From UBA1359 sp035411265 (GTDB lineage Bacteria; Patescibacteriota; Patescibacteriia; Patescibacteriales; Patescibacteriaceae), in the NCBI GenBank assembly GCA_035411265.1, contig DAONSQ010000017.1, positions 1-11,110 of the forward strand: a DNA stretch of 11,110 nt. The letters are read 5' to 3'. The position numbers and the translations under genes were made by a program. A model generated the notes under the pieces. The model was not told the DNA's origin and made no database searches. It saw only the letters and a program-made list of their open reading frames with translations. Position 1 is the stretch's first letter, and every line of letters begins with the position of its first letter. This document shows positions 1-7,426 of the stretch, one piece after another.

Positions 1-123
1 TTCATAACAGTAATTGATAAAAAAGATAGCCGGATGGCTAATAATGACCTTAGTATTTTAGCAAGAAAAATCAGGCTTGGCAAGGAAAAAAAGTCTTTTT
101 TAGCTTGTTTTCCTGCGGCTTAA
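1..123 (+). CDS. C-terminal fragment of an unidentified protein (left edge)
   Basis: Frame 1 is open from the window edge to a TAA at 121-123 and gives about 40 residues ending in ACFPAA. It is the only one of the six frames open throughout this stretch; the others hit stops within it. The peptide is Lys/Arg-rich and polar, with no motif I recognise. The promoter of the next operon overlaps its last codons, which is common in compact genomes. Seen: the open frame and the stop. Inferred: that it is the tail of a real gene. A chance open frame of 40 codons in AT-rich DNA is possible but less likely. Confidence 0.4.
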   Translation, partial: FITVIDKKDSRMANNDLSILARKIRLGKEKKSFLACFPAA

Positions 124-133
124 TTGGTATAAT
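105..133 (+). promoter_or_regulatory. Extended -10 sigma-70-type promoter for the envelope operon
   Basis: A TTGTTT -35 element (105-110) and a perfect TATAAT -10 (128-133) are separated by exactly 17 bases. The -10 is preceded by TGG, the extended -10 signature. Predicted transcription start is near 140, leaving a leader of about 36 nt before the GTG at 176. It should serve the three-gene operon running to 4328, because no other convincing promoter appears between those genes. Confidence 0.75.
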
Positions 134-175
134 TAAGCTAGTTTTTAAGCTTATAATAATTAACTAAAATAGCTT

Positions 176-2326
176 GTGCGGAAGGATATTTTTAATAATC
201 GTCTCGATGAAGCTAGCCGGGTTTTAATTGGTCAGCAGCACCGGAAAGCTCGCTTTAACACCGCTGGAGAAACTTGGCTCTGGGTTGGTTCTTTATTGTT
301 ATCATTGGTTTTTATTATTGTTATTTCTAAAATAATTGCTTTTTGGAATTATCAGCCGCAATCACCAAAAATTAATCATCAGGTAGCTACCAAAACAAGT
401 GAGGTAGTAGTTGAAACTTTACCGAGTAGTCAAGAAATTAGTATTGATGAGGATGCCAAGATTGACCCTGATTTTCAGGCTGACAGATTAATCTTTAATC
501 AGATTTATCAAGCACCAACTTCTAGTTATCTAGTTGATATTTTATCTAATCGAGGACAGTTGCCGCATTTGCCAATCAATATTAAAAGCGAAGCGGTTAA
601 CTATCATGAAGTCAAGCGTCATTACAATTTGGAGCCTTTGGTTAATAGTCTTAATCAGCAAGGCTCAGCAATTGTAGCTAATCCATTCAGCTTGGCTGAA
701 CAAGATTTTTTTGCTTTCTATCAATCAGCTAAAGGTGATAAATGGCCGCTTATCTTAACGACTGACTTTTTGTTTTATTATTATCAAAACAACATTAAGG
801 AAGTTTATAAGTCTTTGGAAGGTGGTTTTTATGACAGCTTATGGCAGATTAGTAATAGTTTGTTTGATTTGTCTAATCGTCGTTATCAAAATTTATTACG
901 TCAAGGTGTGGCTGGTAATGATCCGGTGTTAGAAGCTTATCGCCTAGATACACAATATTGGGCGGTTGCTTTAAAACTGTTGATACCGAAAGAAAATCAG
1001 CTTCAGCAAGATAATTTAAGCGTTTCGACAATAGCTTTCCGTAAAGGTGATGATCAGATTTATAAAATGCCAGCCTTAAGCACTGATTTAGCTCGGGAAG
1101 TTGACCGGGAAGTTGCTTTAATCACGCAAGCTAAAACTAAAGAATTGTCGCCGTTGTTTGGCCAATCTTTTGATTATAATTTTTTTAAACCGGCAGCTGA
1201 TTATCAAACTGGTGGTCGATTGGCTAATTTTTATTTAACCAGTTTATGGTTAAGGCGACCGTGGCCGATAAATTATCGCGATCAGAATTGTCAGCAATGC
1301 ACACTGGACAAAGATGATTGGCGAATTAATTTTTTGGCGGCTAATATTTTAGCTCGTGATTTATCGAGTGATCAGGGGTTTAAAAATTATTGGGCCAAGA
1401 TTTATAAAACCATGAGTTTCTTTACCGGTTTACGCAATGAACTATCTTATGTTCATTATGTTGAAGCCCAAAAAACTGTTCTTAAAGAGCAGTCTATTGA
1501 ACAGGCAATTGCTAAAGATAAAGAGTGGGAAGTTAATGTTTTGGATAAAATACAAGCTCAGATTAATAAAAATAATTTTCCAGCCAGTGAGGGCGGCTTT
1601 GATCGTCGAAATGCGCAGGAACAGCCAGGTATTGGTCTAAGGGTTTTGCAAGATGGTTATTGGCCTGGACAGCAGTTGGATTGGTCAAAAATCTATCCTA
1701 AGCTAGATGTCTATATTAATGATCAGCAAGCCAAGGATTGGCAAGCTAACCAATTTTGGTCAAGTATCGCTACAATGAAAGCTTGGTTAACTAAGGCCTT
1801 AGTCACTGATCAAAAATGGCTTCGACCAACTTGGTGGAAACAGCAACAGCTAGCAACAGCTAATTTTTATTTAGTTAATTGGTTATTACCAGGCGATCAA
1901 GTTGCCAATAGTCTTGCTAATAGTAGTTTAGTTAGTAATGGTATTAATAACGATGCTTTGATTTCGTTGGACACTAATGCTTTACCGGCGATTGACAATC
2001 AGATTGCAACCGCTAAAATGCTGAAGACAGCTTTAATTAAATTGCAGATAACCAACTCTATTTCAGAACAAAAATTACTAGAGGTGATTGATAATTTAAC
2101 AATTGTTCGTAATTTAGCTATCAAACAAGCTCAGGGTCAAATATTAAGTCAGGAAGATCTTGTTTGGCTTAATGCTTTTTTACAGCGTCAAGTTTTACAG
2201 GCTGGTAGTAAAAAATTGGGTGGCTATTTTAATGATAAGCCATTACAAGTTCTACAAGCTCGGATTGAGGTCCGTAATTATGGTGGTCAACCTAGTTTGT
2301 TTATCGGCCCTATTCTTAAACCATAA
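176..2326 (+). CDS. DUF3160-like membrane-anchored protein
   Basis: 716 residues. A short basic cytoplasmic N-terminus is followed by one hydrophobic helix at about 33-57, a polar Ser/Thr/Glu linker to about 110, and then a large extracytoplasmic domain to the end. The domain resembles DUF3160: an 'IVANPFSLAEQDFFAFY' segment (167-183), 'ILTTDFLFYYYQ' (194-205) followed by 'KSLEGGFYDSLW', a 'GGRLANFYLTSLWLRRP' helix (347-363), and a C-terminal 'VRNYGG..SLFIGP' strand. A CxxC pair lies at C373/C376. DUF3160 proteins have no established biochemical function. The start is GTG: an in-frame TAG lies only two codons upstream (170-172), no usable ATG occurs before residue 299, and the frame includes the membrane anchor. 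No Shine-Dalgarno sequence is visible. It is first in an operon with a hypothetical membrane protein and RodA, which hints at a cell-envelope role (inference). Confidence 0.75.
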   Translation: MRKDIFNNRLDEASRVLIGQQHRKARFNTAGETWLWVGSLLLSLVFIIVISKIIAFWNYQPQSPKINHQVATKTSEVVVETLPSSQEISIDEDAKIDPDFQADRLIFNQIYQAPTSSYLVDILSNRGQLPHLPINIKSEAVNYHEVKRHYNLEPLVNSLNQQGSAIVANPFSLAEQDFFAFYQSAKGDKWPLILTTDFLFYYYQNNIKEVYKSLEGGFYDSLWQISNSLFDLSNRRYQNLLRQGVAGNDPVLEAYRLDTQYWAVALKLLIPKENQLQQDNLSVSTIAFRKGDDQIYKMPALSTDLAREVDREVALITQAKTKELSPLFGQSFDYNFFKPAADYQTGGRLANFYLTSLWLRRPWPINYRDQNCQQCTLDKDDWRINFLAANILARDLSSDQGFKNYWAKIYKTMSFFTGLRNELSYVHYVEAQKTVLKEQSIEQAIAKDKEWEVNVLDKIQAQINKNNFPASEGGFDRRNAQEQPGIGLRVLQDGYWPGQQLDWSKIYPKLDVYINDQQAKDWQANQFWSSIATMKAWLTKALVTDQKWLRPTWWKQQQLATANFYLVNWLLPGDQVANSLANSSLVSNGINNDALISLDTNALPAIDNQIATAKMLKTALIKLQITNSISEQKLLEVIDNLTIVRNLAIKQAQGQILSQEDLVWLNAFLQRQVLQAGSKKLGGYFNDKPLQVLQARIEVRNYGGQPSLFIGPILKP

Positions 2327-2347
2327 ATCAAGGAACATTTTATCTTT

Positions 2348-3223
2348 ATGACAGAAAATAAAAAGGATAGTAATTTTTTACCAGATCAATTGGAGTCGAG
2401 TGGCATTTCGCTTAAAAAGCTTCACTTTGGTCTATGGTATATGCGCAACCGACGCTTATTTTTTAGTTTGGTGGTTGGTTTTTTATTGATTGTGGCAATT
2501 AGCGGTTGGGTTTATAGTTTTTATGGTTTGGGGCGTTATTTTATTTTTGATCAAATCAATGATCAGCAGTCAATCAGAGAGATGGCTGAAACCAGTGTTA
2601 ATTTACTGGCTGGACGAAATAATCAGCCTTTAGAAATTAGTCCAGTTAAAGTTTTGGGTTCAGAGCAAAGTGATTTCGTAGCTGAAATCAATAACCCTAA
2701 CGAACGAACGGCGGTTTATTTTAATTATTCTTTTCAAGCTAATGGCGAGACGATTGTTCAAAAAAAAGGGTTTGTTTTACCTGGGCAGCGTCGTTATTTA
2801 GTGGCCTTAGATCAAAATAAACCTCTTGGTGCCAATGTTGAATTAGCTATTAGCCAAGCACATTGGCAAAGATTAAGTGCTAGAGAAATTCCTGATTGGT
2901 CCAAATTTTTGCAAGAACGCAGCAGTTTAGTTATTAATGATCAGCAGATTAGTTCAACAGTTGCTGCTAACCAATCGATTGCACGAGTTAAGTTTAATCT
3001 AAGCAATCGTACAGCCTACGGCTACTGGTCGGTGCCAGTAGTGTTATTAGCTTATCAGGGTGATAGCCTAGTCGGTGTTAATGAGCTTATTTTGAGTAAA
3101 TTAAAATCAGGTGAAACTAGAACCATTAATTTTACTTGGCCAAATTTAAAGAATGCCAATCGCTTGGAAGTTTTTACTAATATTGACTATTTAGATGATA
3201 GCAATTATTTGCCGCTAGATTAG
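2348..3223 (+). CDS. Single-pass membrane protein with two FxLYD-like beta domains
   Basis: 291 residues. A polar, basic N-terminus is followed by one TM helix at about 36-58, then an extracytoplasmic part with two related beta-rich segments at roughly 80-150 and 190-285. The second reads as an FxLYD-like domain: 'VKFNLSNRTAYGYWSVPVVL' leads into a strand with 'YQGDSLVGVNE' and ends in a 'LKSGETRTINFTWP' edge. The first segment has the same logic ('FVAEINNPNERTAVYFNYSF', then 'FVLPGQRRYLV'). Such domains are associated with surface or envelope proteins; no enzymatic motif is seen. The ATG follows the DUF3160-like gene by 21 bases, with AAGGA at 2330-2334 as a rather distant ribosome binding site. 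Only 4 bases separate its stop from rodA, so the three genes are very likely co-transcribed. I cannot assign a specific function. Confidence 0.7.
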   Translation: MTENKKDSNFLPDQLESSGISLKKLHFGLWYMRNRRLFFSLVVGFLLIVAISGWVYSFYGLGRYFIFDQINDQQSIREMAETSVNLLAGRNNQPLEISPVKVLGSEQSDFVAEINNPNERTAVYFNYSFQANGETIVQKKGFVLPGQRRYLVALDQNKPLGANVELAISQAHWQRLSAREIPDWSKFLQERSSLVINDQQISSTVAANQSIARVKFNLSNRTAYGYWSVPVVLLAYQGDSLVGVNELILSKLKSGETRTINFTWPNLKNANRLEVFTNIDYLDDSNYLPLD

Positions 3224-3227
3224 TTTT

Positions 3228-4328
3228 ATGAAGTTTAATTTTGGTCAGTATTGGCGGCGAGTTGATTGGCTTTTAGCGGCGGCTTTGGCATTACTTTTGG
3301 CAGTTGGTTTGACTGAAATATATGGCGTTTCTTTAGGTCGGGGTGGTGTTAGTTTACTGGCTTTTCGCAAACAGATTATTTTTACCGTTGTCGGTTTGAT
3401 TGGCTGGTTGGCGTTGTCTTTTTCTGATTATCATCGCTGGCGGAGTTACGCTAACTATCTATATGGGTTAGCGATAATCCTGTTAGTTAGTGTTTTGTTT
3501 TTCGGTAGCTCCATTAATGGCACTAAAGGCTGGTTTAATCTTTTTGGCATGGGTATTCAGCCAGTTGAGTTAGTTAAAATTATTTTAATTATTTATTTGT
3601 CGAGTTTTTTTTCGAGTCGAACCATCAGAACTGACCAAACTAAAAATTTAATCAAAAGCGGCTTAGCAACAGTGGTTTTGATGATTTTAGTTTTACTGCA
3701 GCCAGATTTTGGTTCAGCTTTGTTGCTTGGCGCGATTTGGCTAATTTATATTTTACTACTAGGTTTTGATCGTAAATATTTATTAGGGCTGGTTATTTTG
3801 GGTTTTGTTGGCGCACTTGGTGCTTGGCTATTTTTATTTACAGATATTCAAAAAAATCGAGTTCGCTCTTTTGTTGATCCCAAGCAGGCGGCCTTGGGTC
3901 AAAGTTATAATATTAATCAGGCCATGATTGCGGTTGGTTCAGGGCGATTATTGGGGCGGGGGGTTGGCTTTGGTTCACAGACTCAGTTGAAGTTTTTGCC
4001 AGAAGCCCAGACTGATTTTATTTTTGCCGTTATTGCCGAGGAACGAGGCTTTTTAGGGACAGGTTTAGTTTTGGTGTTATTTGGTTTAATTATCTATCGG
4101 TCACTGAATATTTTGCCTAAAGTTAAGGATGATTTCGGTAGTTTGGTGGTGGTTGGCGGTGTTGGGTTAATTGCTATTGAAGTGTTTGTTAATATTGGTA
4201 TGAATATTGGTATTTTGCCGGTGGTTGGTATTGCTTTACCTTTAGTTAGTTATGGCGGTAGTTCGTTAGTCTCTAGTTTACTTTTGCTCGGATTAGTAAA
4301 TAGTGTTATTGTTCGAGCTAGGAATTAG
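3228..4328 (+). CDS. rodA: RodA-type SEDS peptidoglycan glycosyltransferase
   Basis: 366 residues with about ten TM helices, the normal RodA length. SEDS proteins polymerise lipid II into glycan strands at the cytoplasmic membrane together with a class B penicillin-binding protein. Diagnostic motifs are present: 'GTKGWF' at 98-103 followed by 'IQPVELVK', 'LLQPDFGSA' around 156-164, 'FLPEAQTDFIFAVIAEE' at 256-272, and 'LPVVGIALPLVSYGGSS' at 330-346. D263 in the QTD motif corresponds by position to the essential Asp of RodA (E. coli D262). 'QTQLKFLPE' and 'LPLVSYGGSS' fit RodA better than FtsW, which usually has 'LPFISYGGSS', but the split is not absolute. It is the last gene of the envelope operon, 4 bases after the preceding stop. 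No MreB, MreC or PBP2 gene is in the window. Confidence 0.9.
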   Translation: MKFNFGQYWRRVDWLLAAALALLLAVGLTEIYGVSLGRGGVSLLAFRKQIIFTVVGLIGWLALSFSDYHRWRSYANYLYGLAIILLVSVLFFGSSINGTKGWFNLFGMGIQPVELVKIILIIYLSSFFSSRTIRTDQTKNLIKSGLATVVLMILVLLQPDFGSALLLGAIWLIYILLLGFDRKYLLGLVILGFVGALGAWLFLFTDIQKNRVRSFVDPKQAALGQSYNINQAMIAVGSGRLLGRGVGFGSQTQLKFLPEAQTDFIFAVIAEERGFLGTGLVLVLFGLIIYRSLNILPKVKDDFGSLVVVGGVGLIAIEVFVNIGMNIGILPVVGIALPLVSYGGSSLVSSLLLLGLVNSVIVRARN

Positions 4329-4336
4329 CGAGGTAA

Positions 4337-4365
4337 TTGACAAAACCTAAGCGATTAATTATACT
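4337..4365 (+). promoter_or_regulatory. Near-consensus promoter of rplY
   Basis: A perfect TTGACA -35 (4337-4342) and a TATACT -10 (4360-4365) are separated by 17 bases. The -35 begins 9 bases after the rodA stop. Predicted transcription start is near 4372, giving a leader of roughly 34 nt. Apart from the T-to-C change in the -10 this is consensus, in keeping with high expression of a ribosomal protein. Confidence 0.8.
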
Positions 4366-4376
4366 AGCTAATGCGA

Positions 4377-4402
4377 TTAACTCTTAAGTTAAGTATTTTT
4401 TT
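4377..4402 (+). promoter_or_regulatory. Hairpin plus T-tract in the rplY leader (attenuator-like)
   Basis: TTAACT (4377-4382) and AGTTAA (4387-4392) form a perfect 6-bp inverted repeat around a CTTA loop. A run of seven T follows (4396-4402), ending 3 bases before the rplY ATG. The geometry is that of an intrinsic terminator, but the stem has only one G:C pair and should be weak. It could end read-through from rodA, tune rplY transcription, or be a chance AT-rich palindrome. Confidence 0.35.
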
Positions 4403-4405
4403 GTT

Positions 4406-5035
4406 ATGAAAAGCGAATTGAAGTTAGCAGCCGTCACTCGTCAACCAGGTCGGCAAGCTTTGCGCCAGTTGCGCGTTGAAGGTTTTATCCCAGCAGTTGT
4501 TTACGGTCCTAAGACTGAAAATTTGCATATCCAAATTAAAAAGAATGAGGCCCTAAAGCTATACGAAAAAGCTGGAGAGTCTAGTTTAATTACTTTGGTT
4601 ATTGATGGTAAAGATGAAAGACAAGTAATTATTAAAGACATTGCCCAAACTAATGTTAAAAGCCAGTTGATTCATATGGATTTTTTCCAAGTTGATATGG
4701 CGGAAAAAGTTACTACTGAAGTTGAGTTGAATTTTGTCGGTGAAGCTCCAGTTGTTAAGGGTTTAGGTGGTGTTATTGTTCGAAATTTTGACGCTGTTGA
4801 AATTGAATGTTTGCCACAAGATTTAATTAATGAACTAGATGTTGATTTATCTGGTTTGGTCGGTTTTGACGATCGGATTACTTTTGCCGATCTTAAACTA
4901 TCAAAAGGCGTGGCTTTATCATCTCATCATGAATTAAATGAAATTATTGTAGCAGTTGAAGAACCTCGGGCGGTCGCAGTTGAAAATGCAGCTGCTGAAG
5001 AAAGCAAGCCTGAAGCTGAAGCCAAAAAGGAATAA
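4406..5035 (+). CDS. rplY: Large ribosomal subunit protein bL25 (CTC/TL5 type)
   Basis: 209 residues, the two-domain form of bL25. The N-terminal 5S-rRNA-binding beta domain spans about 1-90: 'RQPGRQALRQLRVEGFIPAV' at 12-31 followed by 'VYGP', then 'VIIKDIAQTNVKSQLIHMDF' at 74-93. The C-terminal TL5-type beta domain spans about 95-185 ('VELNFVGEAPVVKGLGGVIV', then 'EIECLPQDLINELDVDLSGL'). An acidic Ala/Glu/Lys tail follows. bL25 binds 5S rRNA in the central protuberance of the 50S subunit. The ATG directly follows a T-rich leader with no Shine-Dalgarno sequence. It is transcribed from its own promoter and ends at a shared bidirectional terminator. Length and both domains are normal for the CTC family. 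Confidence 0.95.
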   Translation: MKSELKLAAVTRQPGRQALRQLRVEGFIPAVVYGPKTENLHIQIKKNEALKLYEKAGESSLITLVIDGKDERQVIIKDIAQTNVKSQLIHMDFFQVDMAEKVTTEVELNFVGEAPVVKGLGGVIVRNFDAVEIECLPQDLINELDVDLSGLVGFDDRITFADLKLSKGVALSSHHELNEIIVAVEEPRAVAVENAAAEESKPEAEAKKE

Positions 5036-5054
5036 TAGAATTAAAAGAGAATAT

Positions 5055-5086
5055 AAAAAGACCCAGCCGCAAGGTTGGGTTTTTTT
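5055..5086. terminator. Bidirectional terminator between convergent rplY and prmC
   Basis: ACCCAGCC (5061-5068) pairs with GGTTGGGT (5073-5080), with one G:U pair, around a GCAA loop. Six further T follow on the + strand (5081-5086). An A-run at 5055-5059 supplies a T-tract on the minus strand. It therefore suits both rplY (+) and the prfA-prmC transcript (-). The + strand T-tract runs into the prmC stop codon (5085-5087). Confidence 0.9.
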
Positions 5087-5984
5087 AATTGTGCCAATAG
5101 CCAAAACGTTGGCGGCCAGTGAGATCGGGGTGGGCTTGTTGCCAGATTAGATCGCTGACTGAAAGCAGGCTTTCAAGAGTAGTTACATGGTCAATTCGGC
5201 TTTCGGTGAGTAGATGGATTTTTTGTTCAGGATGGTTAGCTATAAAAATTGGCAGCTCCCGGGCTAATTTGGAAAAAAGCGCTAGCCCGTCAATACCGGA
5301 AACTAAAGCTGATTTTGGCTCAAAACGCAGTTCCTGAAAATTATTTTGATAATCTTTAGGGTCAAGGTAAGGTAAATTGGCGACGATAACTAGATTTTTA
5401 TATTTTTTTAATTCAGGCTCATTTAGCCATGGCTCTAAAAGTGAACCTTGGTGCCAGTCGATATTGGCGGATAAGGCTTTAGCGTTAGATTGAGCCATTT
5501 TTAGAGTGGGCAAGCTAATATCGGAAGCGCCATAATAGTTATTTGGTCCGAGTTCTAAAGCCAAGCTAATAGCTAGACAGCCTGAGCCAGTGCCAAGATC
5601 AATCCAGGCAGTCGGTTCGGTAAAGGTTTTGTTTAAATCTTTAGCAATATCAATCAAGCATTCGCTTTCCGGACGAGGAATTAGGGTGTGCTTGTTTACT
5701 TTAAAAGTTCGTCCATAAAAATCTTGTTGGCCAATTAAGTAAGCCAAAGGGTAGCCTAAAGCGAGTTTTTTTACAGCTTGGCGTAAACGAAACCATTGAC
5801 CAAGCGTCAGTTGGCACTTAGGCTCACTAGCGATTTGATGGGGAGGACAGTTTAAGATAAAAGCCAATAGCCAATTAGCCAGGCTAGGTTGAGTTTGGCT
5901 TAGTGGCCAGACAGTCTTGAGCCAAATTTTAACTTCGGTAATGGTTGGCTTATTGAGCAGTTTCTTTTGCCAATTGCTTGGCAT
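5085..5984 (-). CDS. prmC: Release factor N5-glutamine methyltransferase PrmC/HemK
   Basis: 299 residues, slightly longer than the usual 270-290. PrmC transfers a methyl group from S-adenosylmethionine to the glutamine of the release-factor GGQ motif, speeding peptide release. The N-terminal helical substrate-binding domain ends with 'PLAYLIGQQDFYG' (79-91) and 'LIPRPESE' (101-108), both typical of the family. The Rossmann methyltransferase domain has 'DLGTGSGCLAISLA' (129-142) and an acidic loop 'SDIS' (154-157). The catalytic loop reads ANLPYL (202-207): the family consensus NPPY is NLPY here. The ATG lies inside the end of prfA, giving a 35-base overlap, so translation is probably coupled; no Shine-Dalgarno sequence is seen. 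Its substrate RF1 is the adjacent gene. Confidence 0.93.
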   Translation of the reverse strand: MPSNWQKKLLNKPTITEVKIWLKTVWPLSQTQPSLANWLLAFILNCPPHQIASEPKCQLTLGQWFRLRQAVKKLALGYPLAYLIGQQDFYGRTFKVNKHTLIPRPESECLIDIAKDLNKTFTEPTAWIDLGTGSGCLAISLALELGPNNYYGASDISLPTLKMAQSNAKALSANIDWHQGSLLEPWLNEPELKKYKNLVIVANLPYLDPKDYQNNFQELRFEPKSALVSGIDGLALFSKLARELPIFIANHPEQKIHLLTESRIDHVTTLESLLSVSDLIWQQAHPDLTGRQRFGYWHN

Positions 5985-7008
5985 ATTGTTGGAGTTTTTG
6001 AATTATTTGGTCGACTTCGCCATCCATAATACGGTCAATCGAGTGCCAAGATTCTTGGAGGCGGTGGTCAGTGACGCGGTCTTGAGGAAAATTGTAGGTC
6101 CGAATTTTTTCACTGCGGTCGCCATTACCAATCTGTTGACGGCGTTGGCTATCAGCTGCTTCGCGGCGCTCATCTTCAATTTTTTGCAAAAGGCGGGAAC
6201 GTAAAATTTGCATGGCCTTTTCTTTATTTTGATGCTGTGATTTCTGATCTTGGCAGCTAACTACCAAACCGGTTGGGATATGAATAATGCGGATAGCTGA
6301 ATAGGTGGTATTAACACACTGTCCACCTGGGCCAGAAGAACAAAAAGTATCGATTCTAAGTTCGTTGGCTTTAATTTCAACATCAACTTCTTCGGCTTCC
6401 GGCAATACGGCCACAGTGACGGTAGAGGTGTGGACTCGGCCTTGTTTTTCAGTCTCTGGTACGCGCTGGACGCGGTGAGTGCCGCTTTCGTATTTTAACC
6501 AGCCAAAAACTTGCTGACCGCTAACACTAAAAGTGATTTCTTTATAACCGCCGATACCGATTAAACTGGAGTTTAAAACTTCTAATTTAAAGTTGTTATT
6601 TTCGGCAAAACGACTGTACATTCGAAAAAGTTCAGCGGCAAAGAGAGCGGCTTCGTCGCCGCCAGCGCCAGCGCGGATTTCAACAATAACATCTTTTTTA
6701 TCGCGTGGGTCAGCTGGATGTAGGGCTTCGTCAAGCTTTTCGGCTAACTGAGATTTTTGCGGCAGCAGTTCAGCTTTTTCTAGTTCAGCCATTTGGCTGA
6801 TTTCTGGGTCAGTACTTTCAGTCAAAAGCTGGTCGATTTCAGCTAGCTGTTTATCAATATTTTCTAAACGCGTGATTAAGTTAACCAAATCAGCTAATTC
6901 GGCTTGTTCTTTGGCAATTTTGTGAAATTTTTGGTTATCGGCAATAATCGATTGGTCATTGAGTTGATTATTGAGATCGTTTAGTTTGGCTTTAAGGTCT
7001 TCGTACAT
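5950..7008 (-). CDS. prfA: Peptide chain release factor 1 (RF1)
   Basis: 352 residues, full length for RF1, which recognises UAA and UAG in the ribosomal A site and triggers hydrolysis of peptidyl-tRNA. An N-terminal coiled-coil domain covers about 1-100, followed by 'IRAGAGGDEAALFAAELFRM' (111-130). The anticodon-like PxT motif of RF1 appears as P184-E185-T186 within 'HRVQRVPETEKQGRVHTST'. The catalytic loop is 'SSGPGGQCVNTTYSA' with G228-G229-Q230; Q230 is the expected PrmC target. 'KIRTYNFPQDRVTDHR' (301-316) matches the C-terminal family signature. RF2-type SPF in place of PxT is absent, so this is RF1. No Shine-Dalgarno sequence precedes the ATG; a terminator-like hairpin lies just upstream. 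It overlaps prmC at its 3' end. Confidence 0.96.
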   Translation of the reverse strand: MYEDLKAKLNDLNNQLNDQSIIADNQKFHKIAKEQAELADLVNLITRLENIDKQLAEIDQLLTESTDPEISQMAELEKAELLPQKSQLAEKLDEALHPADPRDKKDVIVEIRAGAGGDEAALFAAELFRMYSRFAENNNFKLEVLNSSLIGIGGYKEITFSVSGQQVFGWLKYESGTHRVQRVPETEKQGRVHTSTVTVAVLPEAEEVDVEIKANELRIDTFCSSGPGGQCVNTTYSAIRIIHIPTGLVVSCQDQKSQHQNKEKAMQILRSRLLQKIEDERREAADSQRRQQIGNGDRSEKIRTYNFPQDRVTDHRLQESWHSIDRIMDGEVDQIIQKLQQYAKQLAKETAQ

Positions 7009-7017
7009 ATTTTTATT

Positions 7018-7051
7018 AAAAAATTATCTCCCTAACCGAGCGGCTGGGAGA
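7018..7051 (-). terminator. Intrinsic terminator between rpmE and prfA
   Basis: Read on the minus strand, TCTCCC (7051-7046) pairs with GGGAGA (7032-7027). Inner pairs AGCC/GGTT (one A:C mismatch next to a bulge) close a GCTC loop. The stem is followed by TAA and six T (7023-7018). It starts 24 bases after the rpmE stop and ends 9 bases before the prfA ATG. It should end most rpmE transcripts; prfA-prmC then relies on read-through or on a promoter inside rpmE, and I find no convincing one. Confidence 0.75.
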
Positions 7052-7074
7052 CAATTTATAAAAAGTCTATTTAG

Positions 7075-7380
7075 CTAAGCAGCTAATTCTTTTTCAAGAG
7101 CTTCTTTAGCAGCTTCGGCTTTAGCTTCACGAGCTTTATCGCGAGCTTCGCGTTTTTCTTTCTTGCTCTTAACTTCAGCTTTAGATTCTAGCTTGGCGGC
7201 AAATTTTTCAACGCGGCGAGCAGTATCTAATAACTTCTGTTTACCAGTATAAAAAGGGTGGCAAGCAGAGCAGATTTCAGTTTTGATTTCTTCTAAGGTT
7301 GAACCAGTAACAAAAGTATTACCACAGGCGCAGGTTACCTTGGCTTCAGGATAATAAGTTGGGTGTAAATCTTTTTTCAT
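7075..7380 (-). CDS. rpmE: Large ribosomal subunit protein bL31, zinc type, with charged tail
   Basis: 101 residues. The first 65 or so are a classic zinc-binding bL31: 'MKKDLHPTYYP' at the start, C17 and C19 in 'VTCACGNTF', and C37 and C40 in 'CSACHPFYTGKQK'. bL31 sits at the subunit interface near the central protuberance and bridges the 50S and 30S subunits. Residues 66-101 are a Lys/Ala/Glu-rich helical tail absent from the roughly 70-residue E. coli protein. It precedes prfA and prmC, a gene order close to that seen in Firmicutes. The stop is TAG. The ATG follows a leader with a good promoter and a small hairpin, but no Shine-Dalgarno sequence. Confidence 0.95.
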   Translation of the reverse strand: MKKDLHPTYYPEAKVTCACGNTFVTGSTLEEIKTEICSACHPFYTGKQKLLDTARRVEKFAAKLESKAEVKSKKEKREARDKAREAKAEAAKEALEKELAA

Positions 7381-7392
7381 ACTAACTTAGAC

Positions 7393-7417
7393 TAAAAATA
7401 AACGCCTGGACTGGCGT
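7393..7417 (-). promoter_or_regulatory. Hairpin in the rpmE 5' leader
   Basis: On the minus strand, ACGCC (7417-7413) and GGCGT (7406-7402) form a 5-bp GC-rich stem around a 6-nt loop AGTCCA, followed by TTATTTTTA (7401-7393). It lies within the first 30 or so nt of the predicted transcript and about 22 nt before the start codon. It could be a short attenuator or a protein-binding leader. Leader regulation of L31 genes is known in other bacteria; no similarity to a known motif is claimed here. Confidence 0.4.
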
Positions 7418-7426
7418 GGTATTGAT

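Noticed and set aside
87..117. A possible terminator hairpin at the end of the first partial gene (aggaaaa ... ttttcct)
   Set aside because: The pairing is almost entirely A:T and no T-run follows at the correct place; it overlaps the -35 of the next promoter.
5917..6204. A 95-codon + strand frame rich in Leu, Val, Ile and Phe that looks like a small membrane protein
   Set aside because: It lies antisense to the well-supported prfA and prmC genes, and its hydrophobicity follows from reading the opposite strand of their codons.
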